From positions 1-20,491 of the forward strand of contig CAXKVV010001399.1 in assembly GCA_964058805.1 (NCBI GenBank): a DNA stretch of 20,491 nucleotides, read 5' to 3'. Each line of letters begins with the position of its first letter. Position 1 is the stretch's first letter. The position numbers were made by a program, and so were the translations under genes. This document shows positions 1 to 10,250 of the stretch, piece by piece. A model generated the notes under the pieces. The model saw only the letters and a list, made by a program, of their open reading frames with translations. It did not search any database and was not told the origin of the DNA. The DNA comes from Schoenoplectus triqueter. Its lineage: Eukaryota; Streptophyta; Magnoliopsida; Poales; Cyperaceae.

Positions 1-3000
1 CAACTACCGATGCCTCCAGTACAGCTGCTGCACTGGATAGTATCTTGTCAAAAAATGGTTCTGCCATCCTCTATGTAAATAACACTTCTTTTTCCAGTGT
101 GTAAATCTGGTACCTGTGGTTTAATTGGGGATGATTATGATATCAGTCAATGCTGACTAGTGTATACTGTTAAATTTACTGACAGATGGCCCATGGTGGC
201 ACAAATTTCGGATTTTTTAGTGGTGCAAATACTGATTCAAATGATGAATCTGCTTACAAACCTGACCTTACATCTTATGATTATGTGAGTATTTATCCAA
301 AGTTTCCTGTTTCCAATTGGACCCAATTAAATTTTTTTTTTTGCAAATAAGATCTCTCATTTCATTGTCCCAATTCCCACTTTTTTTTATAGATTATTTA
401 TAATGGCTCATTGGTACTTAATAATTAGAACCATGATTGACTTAAATAAAATTTACTATATATATAACTCTGATTGTACAACAGCACATAGACGTAGAAT
501 CCAACATAAATTTTGCTTTGTTTGATTTAAGAAAAAAAAATATAAACTTGATAGGGATAATGGCGGAAAGGTCCATAAATAGATAATGTACGGTGTGATC
601 GTTGTAAGCTAATTTGTAGGTATTGAGTCTTAATTGCTGATATTATAAATTTAGCTGCAATTAGTATCTGTAATATTTTCTATATTATTTTTTATGCTAA
701 CATTGTTGTTCAAAATGGCTTGTTATTTTTTTTAGGATGCACCAATTAAGGAAAATGGTGACGTGAACAATAAAAAGTACAAAGGTATGTGGAGATATAA
801 TTTAAATCCTCTCAAGTTGCGCAAAAACAAGCAACAGTCAAGTTCCAAAAAAATTTCTTTTTTGAAATTTAGTGTCTTCAGAGGACATCCATTTCCATTT
901 GTACAAACAAACTGAAAAGAACAAGTGTTGAATTGAACTTTTTATTGAAAAACAGAATTGAGGAATGTAATTAGTAAATATGCCGCGGCTCCTCTTCCCT
1001 CATATCCTTCAAACATTGTAAGAGAAGGCTATGGGATTGTAAAGTTAAACAAGATCTTTTCTCTATTTGAGGGACTCCATTTACTTTCTGATCCAACAAA
1101 TACAGTTGAAAGTGAAAATCCTTTACCCATGGAATCAATTGGCCAGGTACATTTGTTATATCATCTAATATTCCCTGCCTTTAAATACTGCTTATCGCTC
1201 CATATGGCAAGCAATACTGATACCTGTTGTGAGTTTTGTTATAATTATCAGATGGATGGATTTATCTTATATATATCAGAGTACAAACAAAAGAAAGGCA
1301 ATAGCACTCTCTCCATTTCAAAGGTCAACATTTGATCCTTTTGATCTTTTCCAAATTTAGAATCTTTCTTTTCTGCCTATCAAAATTTGTAACTAGATTT
1401 GCCATAAACTGTAGATTCATGATAGAGTTCAGGTGTTTGTGTCTTGTTCAGAAGGTGATCAATCAAATCCAAATTTTGTTGGTGTTATCGAGCGATGGAG
1501 GGAAAGAGGGTCATTATGTATTCCTTACTTAGGTTGTTCATCTAAGATCACCTTGTTTATCTTGGTAATTCTCTCCTTTTACAGATGGCCATGCAAATTA
1601 CTCTTGTCAAGTAGTTTATAGTTTCAACACTAAAAAAAGGAAACCAATAGTATCTGCCCTTTGTCTAAATTTTTAGGTGGAGAATATGGGCCGTGTTAAC
1701 TATGGGAGCTATATCTATGATAGGAAGGTAATTTGATTAAATGCAATTATACATGTTTTGTAGAAAATGTCCATTTAATATACTATTTTGCAGAGATAAT
1801 AACATAACTTTCTGTTATTTTGTAATACAGCTATTTTGAAATGCAAAAAACATCCAAGAATATAATTAATTTATCTAGAATTATATTTCTTTTGAAATTC
1901 ACCCTTCCCTTCTTTGTACAACCATTAGTTATCTCAGTTGATTCTCATTAAACAAATAGACACTGCTTATATAGATACTGCGAGAGGAGAAAGGGTGGGT
2001 AGTGGGGGTCAAATTATTGGCTCTGATGAGTTTAAATTTGACGAGGGAGATGTTCCAAAACTCGGTCATTCAACCATTTTAGTAACAAATGTTTCTTGCA
2101 AGTTCCACCAATCGTACTCGTTTTCTGCAAATGCTGATAAAGATGGTGTTTTTTTCCTCCTTGCTATGATCCCTTGCATTTCTGGAAGGATCTAAATTAA
2201 TTTCCTAATCTTTCTTCTCTTTTTCAGGGAATTTTATCTGCTGTGCAAATAGACTACCTTACATTACCAAGGTGGAAAATGCTTCCCATACTATTGGACA
2301 ACTTAAGCAAACTGGCCAAGACTGGTCTCACAAAAGAATTATCCTACGTGACAGATAAGAAAACTATCCTCTGGAGAGATCTAAAATATTACGCTGGTAA
2401 CTTCAGATATTGTCATGCAGGTTTTATATAATTAGTAACCTTTCAGTTTAGTCTTATGCTTAATAAAGTTACAATCAAAATCTAAAATTTTGTTTTACTG
2501 CTGCTGCTGCTAATATGAAATTTCACAGAGAGTAATTCAAGGATCCCGGCATTTTATAAAGGGCATTTCAACATAAATTCAACAGGTATGATCAAGGATA
2601 CATTTATCTCTTTTCGTGGCTGGAATAAAGGTGTGGCTTTTGTAAACAACTTTAATATCGGGAGATTCTGGCCGGTAATAATTCTCTGTTTGATCTTTTT
2701 AAAGAACTTCCTAACCTTTTGGTTGTTTTTCCTGGGTTTTCCTGTGTATTTAGGAGCTGAGAGTAATTAACACTACATTGAGATTCCATTATGCACTCCT
2801 GGATAGTTTTCTTTTATTATGCTGGAATTATCATTATTCCCGCACTTAGTTTTGTCTTGGATAAATTTACTGAAAATATAAAGATAAATGTGCAGAAATC
2901 AGGCCCGCAATGCACTCTATATGTGCCAGCACCAATACTTAAGCAAGGAGAAAACAGTGTGGTATGTATGTTAGTCTCCTTTTAAATGCATTTATTTTTG

Positions 3001-3148
3001 TGATGTTTGTTTGGGTTGAATCTCTAATAATGTAATTTGGCTTTTCTAGGTCATATTTGAGCTTGACTCTGCAAATTCGGATCTCATAATTGAGTTTGTT
3101 TCTGACCCAGACTTCAGTTGCAGTTTGAAAAGAATACGAGAAAATTGA
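1..3148 (+). CDS. BGAL17: Beta-galactosidase, GH35 family, BGAL17-like (3' part, 11 exons)
   Basis: GH35 enzymes remove terminal beta-D-galactose from glycans; plant members act mainly in the cell wall or secretory system. I read exons 1-74, 186-284, 736-784, 956-1146, 1252-1323, 1415-1564, 1677-1727, 2228-2396, 2529-2674, 2896-2961 and 3050-3148, all flanked by GT/AG. Their phases join into one frame of 387 residues ending in TGA at 3146. Recognisable pieces in order are HGGTNFGF (end of the catalytic barrel), PDLTSYDYDAPI, MESIGQ, VENMGRVNYG, GVAFVNNFNIGRFW and GPQCTLYVPAP; the last two are conserved C-terminal GH35 beta-domain motifs. The residue order matches Arabidopsis BGAL17 as I recall it (about 700 aa), so roughly the first 300 residues, signal peptide and catalytic glutamates included, lie before base 1. 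The donor after 1323 (GTCAAC) is weak. No stop or frameshift was seen. Family certain; the exact orthologue is likely. Confidence 0.93.
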
Positions 3149-3240
3149 AAAAGTGATGTTGCGGTTTTGCACTGTAGTCCATTTCTATTTAATATGAGGA
3201 AAGATGTTGTAAAACTGCCCCTTGGTGGCAAAGTATGCAA

Positions 3241-3261
3241 AATAAATAAATAAATAAATAA
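3241..3261 (+). terminator. Probable poly(A) signal of the beta-galactosidase gene, in an (AAAT)n microsatellite
   Basis: AATAAA occurs at 3241-3246, about 93 bases after the stop codon, a usual distance for a plant 3' UTR. It sits in five tandem AAAT units, so the signal is repeated several times. The cleavage site itself cannot be located. Confidence 0.5.
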
Positions 3262-5460
3262 CAGTTTGTAAGAATACAATCTGTTAGATAAATGACCATA
3301 CAAAACTGTTTACTATTTGTAAGTAACGAGTTGTAATTGTTAAGCTAAAATCATATTTTACATCAAAAGTGTTGTCTTCGAATGGCAGCTCTGGATTCAC
3401 ATTTGGATCTTGCACTATACTCTGTCATAACCTACTAACATAAAGCAAAAAGAATCATCCGAACGGTTCTGATCTGTTTACTTTAAATACTGCAACTCTT
3501 CTAATTAAATCTGCTTTGTATATAATATTATAGAATGTTTAGTCCAACACTTTTACATTCACAAAAGCTGAATAACAAACCAACTCTTTTTACTAATTTA
3601 ATAATTATTTTAGAACCGGTTATATAAAACATTTAGCACTGTTTATACAATTGATTCTAAAATTATACGGTTCTAGCGTTAAAAATACACATGCACATTT
3701 CTGAAGTTGTATAAGCATTAAATTGAAATAAAATTTCATTCCTTTCAATCCTGAAGTTTCGATCAGCTGAGGATTTTATGGAATTCAGACTATAATTAGT
3801 AAAATAATATTTCTGAATATAACAACAATTAAATATTTAAACTGAAATCACATCAAGAAAAGAGGGATTCTACCTATTAATGGAACAAGTGGTCTGTTTC
3901 TTTATTGGATTTAGAAAAGTCGACAAAATCCTTTAATGTGTTATGAATTATGATTATGATGTGATGAGGCTATGAAAATTTAGTAGAAACAACCACTTTC
4001 AAAAATGCCTTCGGTGGATGGCACTATGGCAGCAGTATACCCTTTTGTGGGACTTACAAGGCCTTGAATCTATCAAGCAAGGCGAACTTTCATTATCCTC
4101 GGTTTTGTTTTTACCACCTCAGAAATATTCAAATATAACAACGGAGCAGTTTTTTTTTTAAAAGTAATCACTTCATAATGGCTGTTTTTATAATCTTGAT
4201 AATGAAATTTTAAATAATTAAAAAAATAGAAAATAGAAAAAATAAGTCTATAAATATGTTCTTGAATATTCTCGAACTGATGTGAATTTATGTTATCTAA
4301 TTACTGGAACTAATATGAATTTGTTTATGCACTTATATGCAACAAGTTTCAAAATAAACACCGAAATTTCATTATTACATGCTATTGTTTGCTCTCTTAA
4401 AGTCGGTCTTCTATCTAATAATACGGATTTCATTAAAGATTTCCAAACAGTTTTGGATCATTGAATTTAGATTGGATGGTATAGATTCCTGTTTCCTAAT
4501 AATAATGCCTCTTGCCTGTCTAGCATGTCCGTAAGTGAGTCATGCTTTAATTGATGTGGACGTTCCAATGATAAATGGAGGGCCCATATTGATTTGGGTT
4601 TGTCTAATATAATGTGTACAATTAGAGTGAACCAATATTTTTTTTTTAGATTTTTTATAATATGTTCGATTAGAGACCTCTGAATCTGATATCCATTATC
4701 CTAGTTACCCCATCAGATTTAGTATAAAGATTAGAGGGATTAAATCTAGAAGGCTGATTATATTTTGCGTGGACTAAAATCTCATAAGGTATGCATGACC
4801 AGGGACGGAACCATAAACGATCAGTAGGAATGTTCGGATTAAGAAAATAAAATGTCTGGATAAAAAAAATATCATTTTTTACTGCACGAATTTTATTTTT
4901 CAGCGAATCAAAAAAGTGTTCGGACGCCGGTTGGCACCTACTTGGTGCCGCCACTGTGCATGACAACGGAGAAAATAAAACATATTCATTTTTCTTTGCT
5001 TGACGTCTGATTTTAACTACATGGCAGATGAAACAATGAGATCAACTGCCAAGGAGTGAACTTTAATTTTACATTTATTTCTCTCAAAAATATTTTACAC
5101 TTTAATTTTACATTCGTCTTTTGCATGATAAATATTATTGCCTGTTTACAATTCACAGGTCACTACATTCCTTATTTTTGTCACCGAACTTCTGATGCTG
5201 ACAAAGTGACAAGTGAATTATAAAAAAAAAAAGTCAACAATATTTTCTATGGAACTGGTTTTCATTTTTTTCTTAAAAATGACCGTAATTTTTTTTTAGT
5301 TTGTCTTAATCTTCTGGTAAAACACTGAAATTGTAATGTGATGTTTTCTTGTCGACCATCAAAATTACAAAAGGAATTTTGAAGTAAAAAAAACATTACA
5401 AGTTGTAATATAGCAGTAAAAATATACGCAAGCTGAAATTTATTTCTTTCACATTCTTTC
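3262..5460. other. Gene-free AT-rich intergenic region between convergent genes
   Basis: No ORF here looks coding; the short open frames at 4282-4464, 4670-4966 and 5262-5462 show no recognised motif. A more GC-balanced patch around 4625-4985 contains a perfect hairpin, GGCACC-TACTT-GGTGCC, at 4933-4949. It reads like an old dispersed repeat, but I could not define its ends or class. The rest is poly-A/T-rich and featureless. Confidence 0.5.
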
Positions 5461-5467
5461 AATCATT

Positions 5468-5473
5468 TTTATT
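5468..5473 (-). terminator. Possible poly(A) signal for cytidine deaminase
   Basis: The minus strand reads AATAAA here, about 210 bases after the stop codon of the deaminase gene. The distance suits a plant 3' UTR, but the hexamer is common in AT-rich DNA, so this is only a candidate. Confidence 0.3.
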
Positions 5474-5683
5474 TGTAAGCACCACACAGCCTTGTGCAAT
5501 GTTATAGACACCATTAATTCTCACCTTGCGAGGCTTTGTGCTTAGCTTCCCTTATCTTACAGCTCCTCGCTTCGGCTTTGCCAATTTCACAAAGAGAGAA
5601 AAGAAAAAGAAAAAGAGAGCAGGCTCGGACGGCCTCCAGCAAACCAACCCGGCCATTCCCAGCCACGAAATTTTAGCTTGAGA

Positions 5684-6625
5684 TCAGTTGACATCAGATT
5701 GTCTGTAACGATATACAAGTAGTTTTGCACCAGGAGCCACAGCGGCTAGAAACGCTCGCGCCGTCCCCTCATGCGATACCAAGCCTTTCTCTTTCTCAAC
5801 CAGAGCAGCACCCACAACATCCGCCGCAGAAGATCCGATGGCCTTTGCTATCATCGCAGCCTGAATCGGTCCCAGACTCGGGTTATACGCCGCGCTCTCG
5901 TAATACGAGCCGGCATAAACTTTTCCCTCCGCATCAGCCACAGCAAATCCCGCAGCGCATCCGCTGTACGGCGCATGCGATCCTCTCGCTGCCCGCTCAG
6001 CTTCCTCCCTGAGCTTCTTCTCCAGTTGAGGATCCTTCACCTCTCCGTTGCAAACACCAACTGAACCATCCTGTACCTCCTCAAACTCTCCCAAATCGTT
6101 GTTGCGCGAGTCGAGCATGAGAGGCACATCCTTGTGCAGCAAATCGGTGGGACCGAAGGGGCGCGGAAGGAGCAAGGACACCGGTCTATACACCGCGTCT
6201 GGTCCATCAGAGGTGACGAGAACGCGGATGTCACAAGAATCGCGCACCTCTTGGAGAAACTGTCTACAATGGCCACATGGCATATGCGATACAGCAATGG
6301 ATCGGATCCAGGACTCTCCATGAACCGCAGCGTTACAGAGAAGGAACTGCTCCGCATGAACGGAGTGGTGGAGAGGAAGGCCAGGGTACTCGAGATTCAC
6401 GCCGACGTAGATCCTACCGCTAGATCCCAATCCAACGGCTCCGACTGGGAACCGCGAGATCGGAACTTGAGCGTGTCTCATGGCAGCGGGGACGAGAGCA
6501 GGGAGTAGGTCCTCGACCGTTGGATGACCCAGAGTTCGGGCGAGGCGCTCTGATTCGGCCGCGTCAATCACGAAGGCTGAGAGGGGAATCTCCGCCGTTG
6601 ATTCGGGTAACTTCTCCTCTCCCAT
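5684..6625 (-). CDS. CDA1: Cytidine deaminase, CDA1-type, complete and intronless
   Basis: This enzyme hydrolyses cytidine and deoxycytidine to uridine and deoxyuridine in pyrimidine salvage, normally in the cytosol. The 313-residue frame has the two-domain layout of plant and E. coli-type dimeric deaminases. The N-terminal catalytic domain carries LPLHHSVHAEQ (zinc ligand H90, proton shuttle E92) and MPCGHCRQFLQE (zinc ligands C117 and C120), with FPVGAVGLGSSGRIYVGVN at about 59-77 forming the substrate-side strands. The C-terminal domain (about 200-310) keeps the fold pattern (APYSGCAAGFAV, ESAAYNPSLGPIQAA, GAALVEKE) but has no HAE/PCxxC site, as expected for the non-catalytic half. The length is close to Arabidopsis CDA1 (301 aa) and, like it, the frame has no intron. 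The ATG at 6625 is the first in frame and gives a normal N-terminus. The gene is much richer in GC than its flanks, which is typical of many monocot genes. It converges with the beta-galactosidase gene. Confidence 0.96.
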   Translation of the reverse strand: MGEEKLPESTAEIPLSAFVIDAAESERLARTLGHPTVEDLLPALVPAAMRHAQVPISRFPVGAVGLGSSGRIYVGVNLEYPGLPLHHSVHAEQFLLCNAAVHGESWIRSIAVSHMPCGHCRQFLQEVRDSCDIRVLVTSDGPDAVYRPVSLLLPRPFGPTDLLHKDVPLMLDSRNNDLGEFEEVQDGSVGVCNGEVKDPQLEKKLREEAERAARGSHAPYSGCAAGFAVADAEGKVYAGSYYESAAYNPSLGPIQAAMIAKAIGSSAADVVGAALVEKEKGLVSHEGTARAFLAAVAPGAKLLVYRYRQSDVN

Positions 6626-6880
6626 TTGTTAATCTTTTTGTTCTTATCTTATCTGGGAATGGTGTGTTGTCCTGGTATTAAAAAGATGTGATATTGTTTG
6701 TATTTCCTTGATGCGTGGAGAGGGAGGAGACGGGGGGGGGGGAGTATGGGAAGACAAGTGGTATTTAAAGGTTAGGAGAGGAGAGATTATGAATTTACGA
6801 CTATAATAATAATGAATTGATTACGATTAAATGATAAAGCTTTCATGTGGCTCACGTGTCGTTTGGTTATCACGTGCTAC
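6626..6880 (-). promoter_or_regulatory. Upstream region of CDA1 with two G-boxes
   Basis: Read on the minus strand, a TATA-like CTTTAAATAC lies at 6770-6761, about 140 bases before the ATG. A run of eleven G on the plus strand (6732-6742) would fall near the start of the 5' UTR. Two perfect CACGTG G-boxes are at 6853-6858 and 6871-6876, spaced 18 bases start to start. G-boxes bind bZIP and bHLH factors in light, ABA and stress responses; regulation of this gene by them is an inference. Confidence 0.45.
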
Positions 6881-6939
6881 TCGTCTTCGATAATTGGCAA
6901 TTGCTGAAGATTTGCATAGGAAAATAAGCCAATTTTGTA

Positions 6940-7152
6940 GGAGGCGGGAGGTTGAAAGACCTTTGAACTAAAATTTGGATTTAAAGTTTTTGAGACAAAT
7001 TGATTTTGTGTCAATATTTATAATAATTATTGAAAGTATAAATTTTAAATTTAAATTTTATTGAAAATATAAATCTCGATGTAAAATCAACGTCTCTAAA
7101 AACTTTGAACTCCAATTTTGATTCAAAGTGCTTTGAACCTTCCTCACCTTTC
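6940..7152. mobile_element. Foldback MITE, copy A
   Basis: Almost the whole 213-base unit is an inverted repeat. The left end, GGAGGCGGGAGGTTGAAAG, mirrors the right end CTTTGAACCTTCCTCACC, and the inner parts CTTTGAACTAAAATTTGG and CCAATTTTGATTCAAAG pair as well. There is no coding capacity. It is flanked by ATTTTGTA on the left (6932-6939) and ATTTTTTA on the right (7153-7160), which look like a decayed target-site duplication of 8-9 bases. That, with long terminal repeats, suggests a Mutator-like or similar foldback MITE; the superfamily is not certain. Confidence 0.65.
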
Positions 7153-7160
7153 ATTTTTTA

Positions 7161-7375
7161 GGAGATGGGGAGGTTCAAAAACTCTTTGAACTAAAATTTG
7201 GATTCAAAGTCTTTAAGAGCCGTTATTTTTGTATCAAAATTCGTAATAACTATTAAAAGTACAAATTTTGAATTTAGATTTTATTAAAAATACAAATCTC
7301 GATGCAAAATCAACGGCTCTCAAAGATTTTGAACTCAAATTTTAATTCAAAAGGCTTTTAACCTCCCCATCTCCC
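7161..7375. mobile_element. Foldback MITE, copy B (tandem to copy A)
   Basis: Same family and orientation as the unit just before it. Its terminal repeats are GGAGATGGGGAGGTT on the left and AACCTCCCCATCTCC on the right. The body shares the AACTAAAATTTGGATT and CAAATCTCGATGCAAAATC segments with copy A (AAATCTCGATGTAAAATC there). The flanks are ATTTTTTA (7153-7160) and ATTCTGTA (7376-7383). Only a single flank repeat separates the two copies. Confidence 0.65.
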
Positions 7376-7383
7376 ATTCTGTA

Positions 7384-7780
7384 ACGGAACTGGAGGTTTG
7401 ATCTCGTTATGGCTTCAAAGATTACCATTTGGGATTACGGGACTAATCCTAATGTTTCTATTACATTTTCACTTATTATTATTAAATATAGTGAAAAGCT
7501 CGAAAAGATCAATCAAAATCTAGATATGTGAAAAAGTGTATTGCAGTTATCATACTTAAAATTTACGTTGTATGGGTGCGAGTGTGAGTATCGTATTTGA
7601 TATGGTGCGGATGCGGCGATACAAAAAATTTTAAAAATGTTAAGATACATCAATATTTATATAGTAATATGTAATAAAATTTTATATATAAATAAATATA
7701 AAATAAAAGTAGTGTCAACAAAAAATTAAAAGTAAAAGGTGTATGAGTTTCAAGTTGAAAGAACATTATAACATAAGCAA
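7384..7780. other. Unassigned AT-rich stretch
   Basis: No gene seen. A patch at 7570-7625 (around GGTGCGGATGCGGCGATAC) is loosely complementary to 8038-8110 (around GTATCCGACACGCTCCGCAC). These may be eroded ends of one element into which the tRNA-like patch was inserted, but the match is weak. Confidence 0.3.
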
Positions 7781-7930
7781 TGGGTGCAGTTGTAGATTTC
7801 CAAGTTGGTTAGCGCCTAGGCCTGAGTTCGAACCCCGCCTGTGCATTCTCATTTTAGAAGGATTTCAGAGGACTTCTGTGGGATCTCCTATGTCGCTGTC
7901 CGTATATCTACGCGTGTGGTGTTCCTATAT
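7781..7930 (+). mobile_element. SINE-like, tRNA-derived fragment
   Basis: GGTTAGCGCC at 7807-7816 and GAGTTCGAACC at 7824-7834 correspond to the downstream flank of a tRNA A box and to a near-perfect B box (GGTTCGANNCC). The two boxes are closer than in a functional tRNA, so this is not a tRNA gene. The GC-balanced tail runs on for about 100 bases without a tRNA acceptor stem, as in plant SINEs. Neither the 3' end nor a target duplication could be fixed. Confidence 0.45.
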
Positions 7931-8217
7931 CAGCCTAAATTATACAAATCTGAGGCGTATCAGAAAGTGTCGAGGCTGTATCTTTGACCAAATCTATGAG
8001 TCAAAGGTGCAAATATGCTCAGGTACGCCAACTGAAGTATCCGACACGCTCCGCACGTGAATTGCACACGTATCCTTATCGGATTCATATTCGATACGGG
8101 ATACGACATGATAGAGCCGAATCAGGGCAACCTAGCTTAAAATACTATAGTACACAAAAATGCTGTTGATTAAAAAAAAACATATAAAAAGAATTTGTAA
8201 ATTTTTCATAGTAGTAA

Positions 8218-8472
8218 TGTAGAAACAAAGAATAAAGAATGATAAGTATATTTGCAAGAAATGGATAATGTTTTCACTATCTCTTCAAGAGTAATTACAA
8301 TCTATACTTATAGAACTTTTCTATTACAAGTCTATCGCTAATTGTATTGAATTACAGATTATCAAGATACATTGTGAACTCTAAAGAACTGTTGTAACTA
8401 TTGTACCGAACTGGTATCAGTGACAGCATAACGGTTGTGTAACTGCCATTATTAATATTATGTCTTATTACA
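8218..8472 (-). mobile_element. 3' LTR of a Ty1/copia retrotransposon
   Basis: On the minus strand the 255-base unit begins TGTAATAAGACAT and ends GTTTCTACA, with the usual TG...CA termini. It is preceded by a purine tract (GCTTGAGGGGG) that fits the polypurine primer site, and this follows directly on the RNase H remnant. The 5' LTR and the rest of the element are missing, so this is the 3' stub of a truncated insertion. Confidence 0.75.
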
Positions 8473-8847
8473 CCCCCTCAAGCTAATGTGGTACCAATCA
8501 CATTGAGCTTGGCTCTGTGTTTGAAATTGAGGTAAAAGCAACGGCTTGGTCATGATGTCCGCTAGTTGATCGGTACTGCACAAAAACTTGACATGTAGTT
8601 GCTTTGATACTACCTTCTCTTTTACAAAGTGGTAGTCGATTTTAATGGGTTTAGTTCGAGCGTGAAACATCAAAGTGTTAGAATACCGCAGTTTAGAAAA
8701 GTTACACCGATATTATTACACCAAAGTGTTGGAATTGGTTGAGGTTTCTGTTGAAGTTCATGAAGAAGGTACCGTAGACGTAGAATTTTAGTACAAGTCA
8801 AAGCTAAACTGCGGTATTCTCTCTTACAAAGTGGTAGTCGATACACA
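8473..8847 (-). pseudogene. Ty1/copia RNase H remnant, rearranged
   Basis: Minus-strand reading gives EYRSLALTCTKILRLRYL and then TLWCNNIGVTFL (8819 to about 8694), followed after a disrupted stretch by FHARTKPIKIDYHFVKE, LCSTDQLADIMTKPL and LRGCNKT (8670 to about 8461). These are the ordered motifs of the copia RNase H C-terminus (AEY..LA, LWCDN, HARTKHIEIDYHFVRE, DQLADI.TK). Between TFL and FHAR the expected NP-type residues are replaced by a foreign 26-base patch that breaks the frame. Upstream of EYRS lies a stray second copy of the IDYHFVRE segment (8826-8847). The element is dead: no integrase or reverse transcriptase remains. Family certain; the route of rearrangement is inferred. Confidence 0.8.
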
Positions 8848-8849
8848 AA

Positions 8850-9436
8850 ACTTTGAAATTCAATGTTAAGTTAGTTATGAAATTTTTTACTCTCTATCTC
8901 ACGTAGAAAAAAAAATCTTCATGAACGAATCAAAATATAGATATTTTGTCTTGTTCTTAAGTGATAAAAGACATATATATAGTTTTTGTTCTTTGATTGA
9001 TTTAACTGTATAAATTAAAGAACTATGATGTTTATCAATTAGGATAAAATAATAAATATTGCTTAAACATGAGATTTGAAAATTAGATATTTACATTTGC
9101 GCTTACAATCGATCCATAGTCATCTATGGTTTGAAATTATAGTATCAAAGCTAAGTCTAATGTATTGAGACTAATTTGAATTACTTGATAATGGTTATTT
9201 TAACAATCTCAACAATGAAATTATGAATACATAAATAATTAAAAATAAAAAATATTTATAGACATGCTATTAAACTTATAAACTAATTAAAATTTCATAC
9301 AATTTAAATGTCATTTCATAGTCCATCAAATATCTATTACATTATAATCATTATAAATTATTTAACATTTTAATTATTTTTGATGAACTATCAAATAATA
9401 TTTAAATTACATGATCGAAACATCATCACTCTATAA
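8850..9436. other. AT-rich intergenic stretch, nothing recognised
   Basis: Low-complexity AT-rich DNA without ORFs, terminal repeats or retroelement motifs that I could recognise. Confidence 0.5.
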
Positions 9437-9536
9437 GTTTGAAAATCTATCAGAAAGAAAAAAGCGAAAGAGCAAAAAAAAAAAAAGCGAATGTGAGAGA
9501 GCGAAAATAAAAAAAGACAAATCCTAGACGGGAAAG

Positions 9537-10250
9537 ATGACGCCGCCGGCCTCCCCACGCCTCCCTGATCTTCTCACTCCCTCTTCTCCTCTCCTCTCCT
9601 CCCTTACTTCCTCGCTCTCCTATCCACCTCTTGAAATACAAACAAAAACTATCCTCTTCTCCTCCGCAACCACACCTTGACATAGGATGGCCGCTGATGA
9701 TGACAACAACATTGACCGATCTTCTCTTCTACATCCTGTGCATCTCTTCCTCGATCAGGTATTGATCTAATCTCTTTCTTTCTCCCTCTCTCTTGGGTTG
9801 TCGATGGATTTGGTACGAGTACTCATATCCGATTTTGAGTGTATGAATTGCTATTGTCAGCAGATGGGGGATCTGCTCTCTTTCTCCCATCTCTCTCTCA
9901 AGTTATTAGTTGTTAGATCTAGTTCTGGCACTCAGATCCGAGTCTGACTATGTTGGGTTACTTGTCGATGAGTATGTATATGCTCTCTCTCTCCCCTCTC
10001 TTTCGGATTATCTGTCGATGAATTTGGTTTTGGCACCATACTTGTGGAGTATGGGAGGTTGTGAGCGTGTCGGGACAATATTGGCAGATCTAGCCTACCC
10101 ATTTGGGATGACGACTGTTCAGTTTGGGAATCCGACAAAGGGGCATATGCTTGAGTAGCTTCCGATGAAGAGCAAACTCTTGCTCTATCCATCTGTCTGC
10201 TCTCATTCTGATATGCGTTAAGATAATCTTGACGGGTTGCTGATCAACAG
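9537..10250 (+). other. CT-rich leader with orphan candidate first exon and intron start
   Basis: The composition changes sharply here to a CT-rich, moderately GC-rich patch resembling a plant 5' UTR. A small ORF (47 codons) opens at 9537. An ATG at 9687 then starts a 24-codon segment, MAADDDNNIDRSSLLHPVHL and four more residues, that ends at a good donor, CAG|GTATTG (9758/9759). The following DNA is rich in CTCTCT and holds three degenerate copies of a unit of roughly 90-120 bases (TTGTCGATGGATTTGG, TTGTTAGATCTAGTTCTGG and CTGTCGATGAATTTGG mark them), much like a long first intron. No downstream exon was found, so this is either a gene relic or a captured gene start. I do not recognise the protein. 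Confidence 0.35.

Noticed and set aside
2581..2590. Possible splice donor ACAG|GTATGA in the beta-galactosidase gene
   Set aside because: Reading through gives the expected continuous GH35 sequence (INSTGMIKDTFISF) and keeps the frame, so no intron is needed.
2939..3303. Minus-strand ORFs over the last beta-galactosidase exon
   Set aside because: They are antisense to a well-supported exon and 3' UTR.
4670..4966. 98-residue minus-strand ORF
   Set aside because: No recognisable domain; it lies in a patch that reads like an eroded dispersed repeat.
6037..6357. 106-residue minus-strand ORF inside the deaminase gene
   Set aside because: It is another frame of the same gene, with no motif of its own.
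5725..6508. Overlapping plus-strand ORFs of 91-124 residues opposite the deaminase gene
   Set aside because: They are antisense shadows in a GC-rich conserved gene; the minus-strand frame carries all recognised motifs.
7797..7840. Functional tRNA gene
   Set aside because: The B box is good, but the A and B boxes are too close and no acceptor stem can be formed.
8680..8820. 141-bp MITE bounded by 17-bp perfect inverted repeats
   Set aside because: The interior is copia RNase H coding sequence, and the repeat equals the EYRSL codons, so it is a rearrangement of the retroelement, not a separate transposon.
9932..10192. ORFs on both strands in the CT-rich patch
   Set aside because: There is no conserved motif, they overlap each other, and the region looks like intron sequence.
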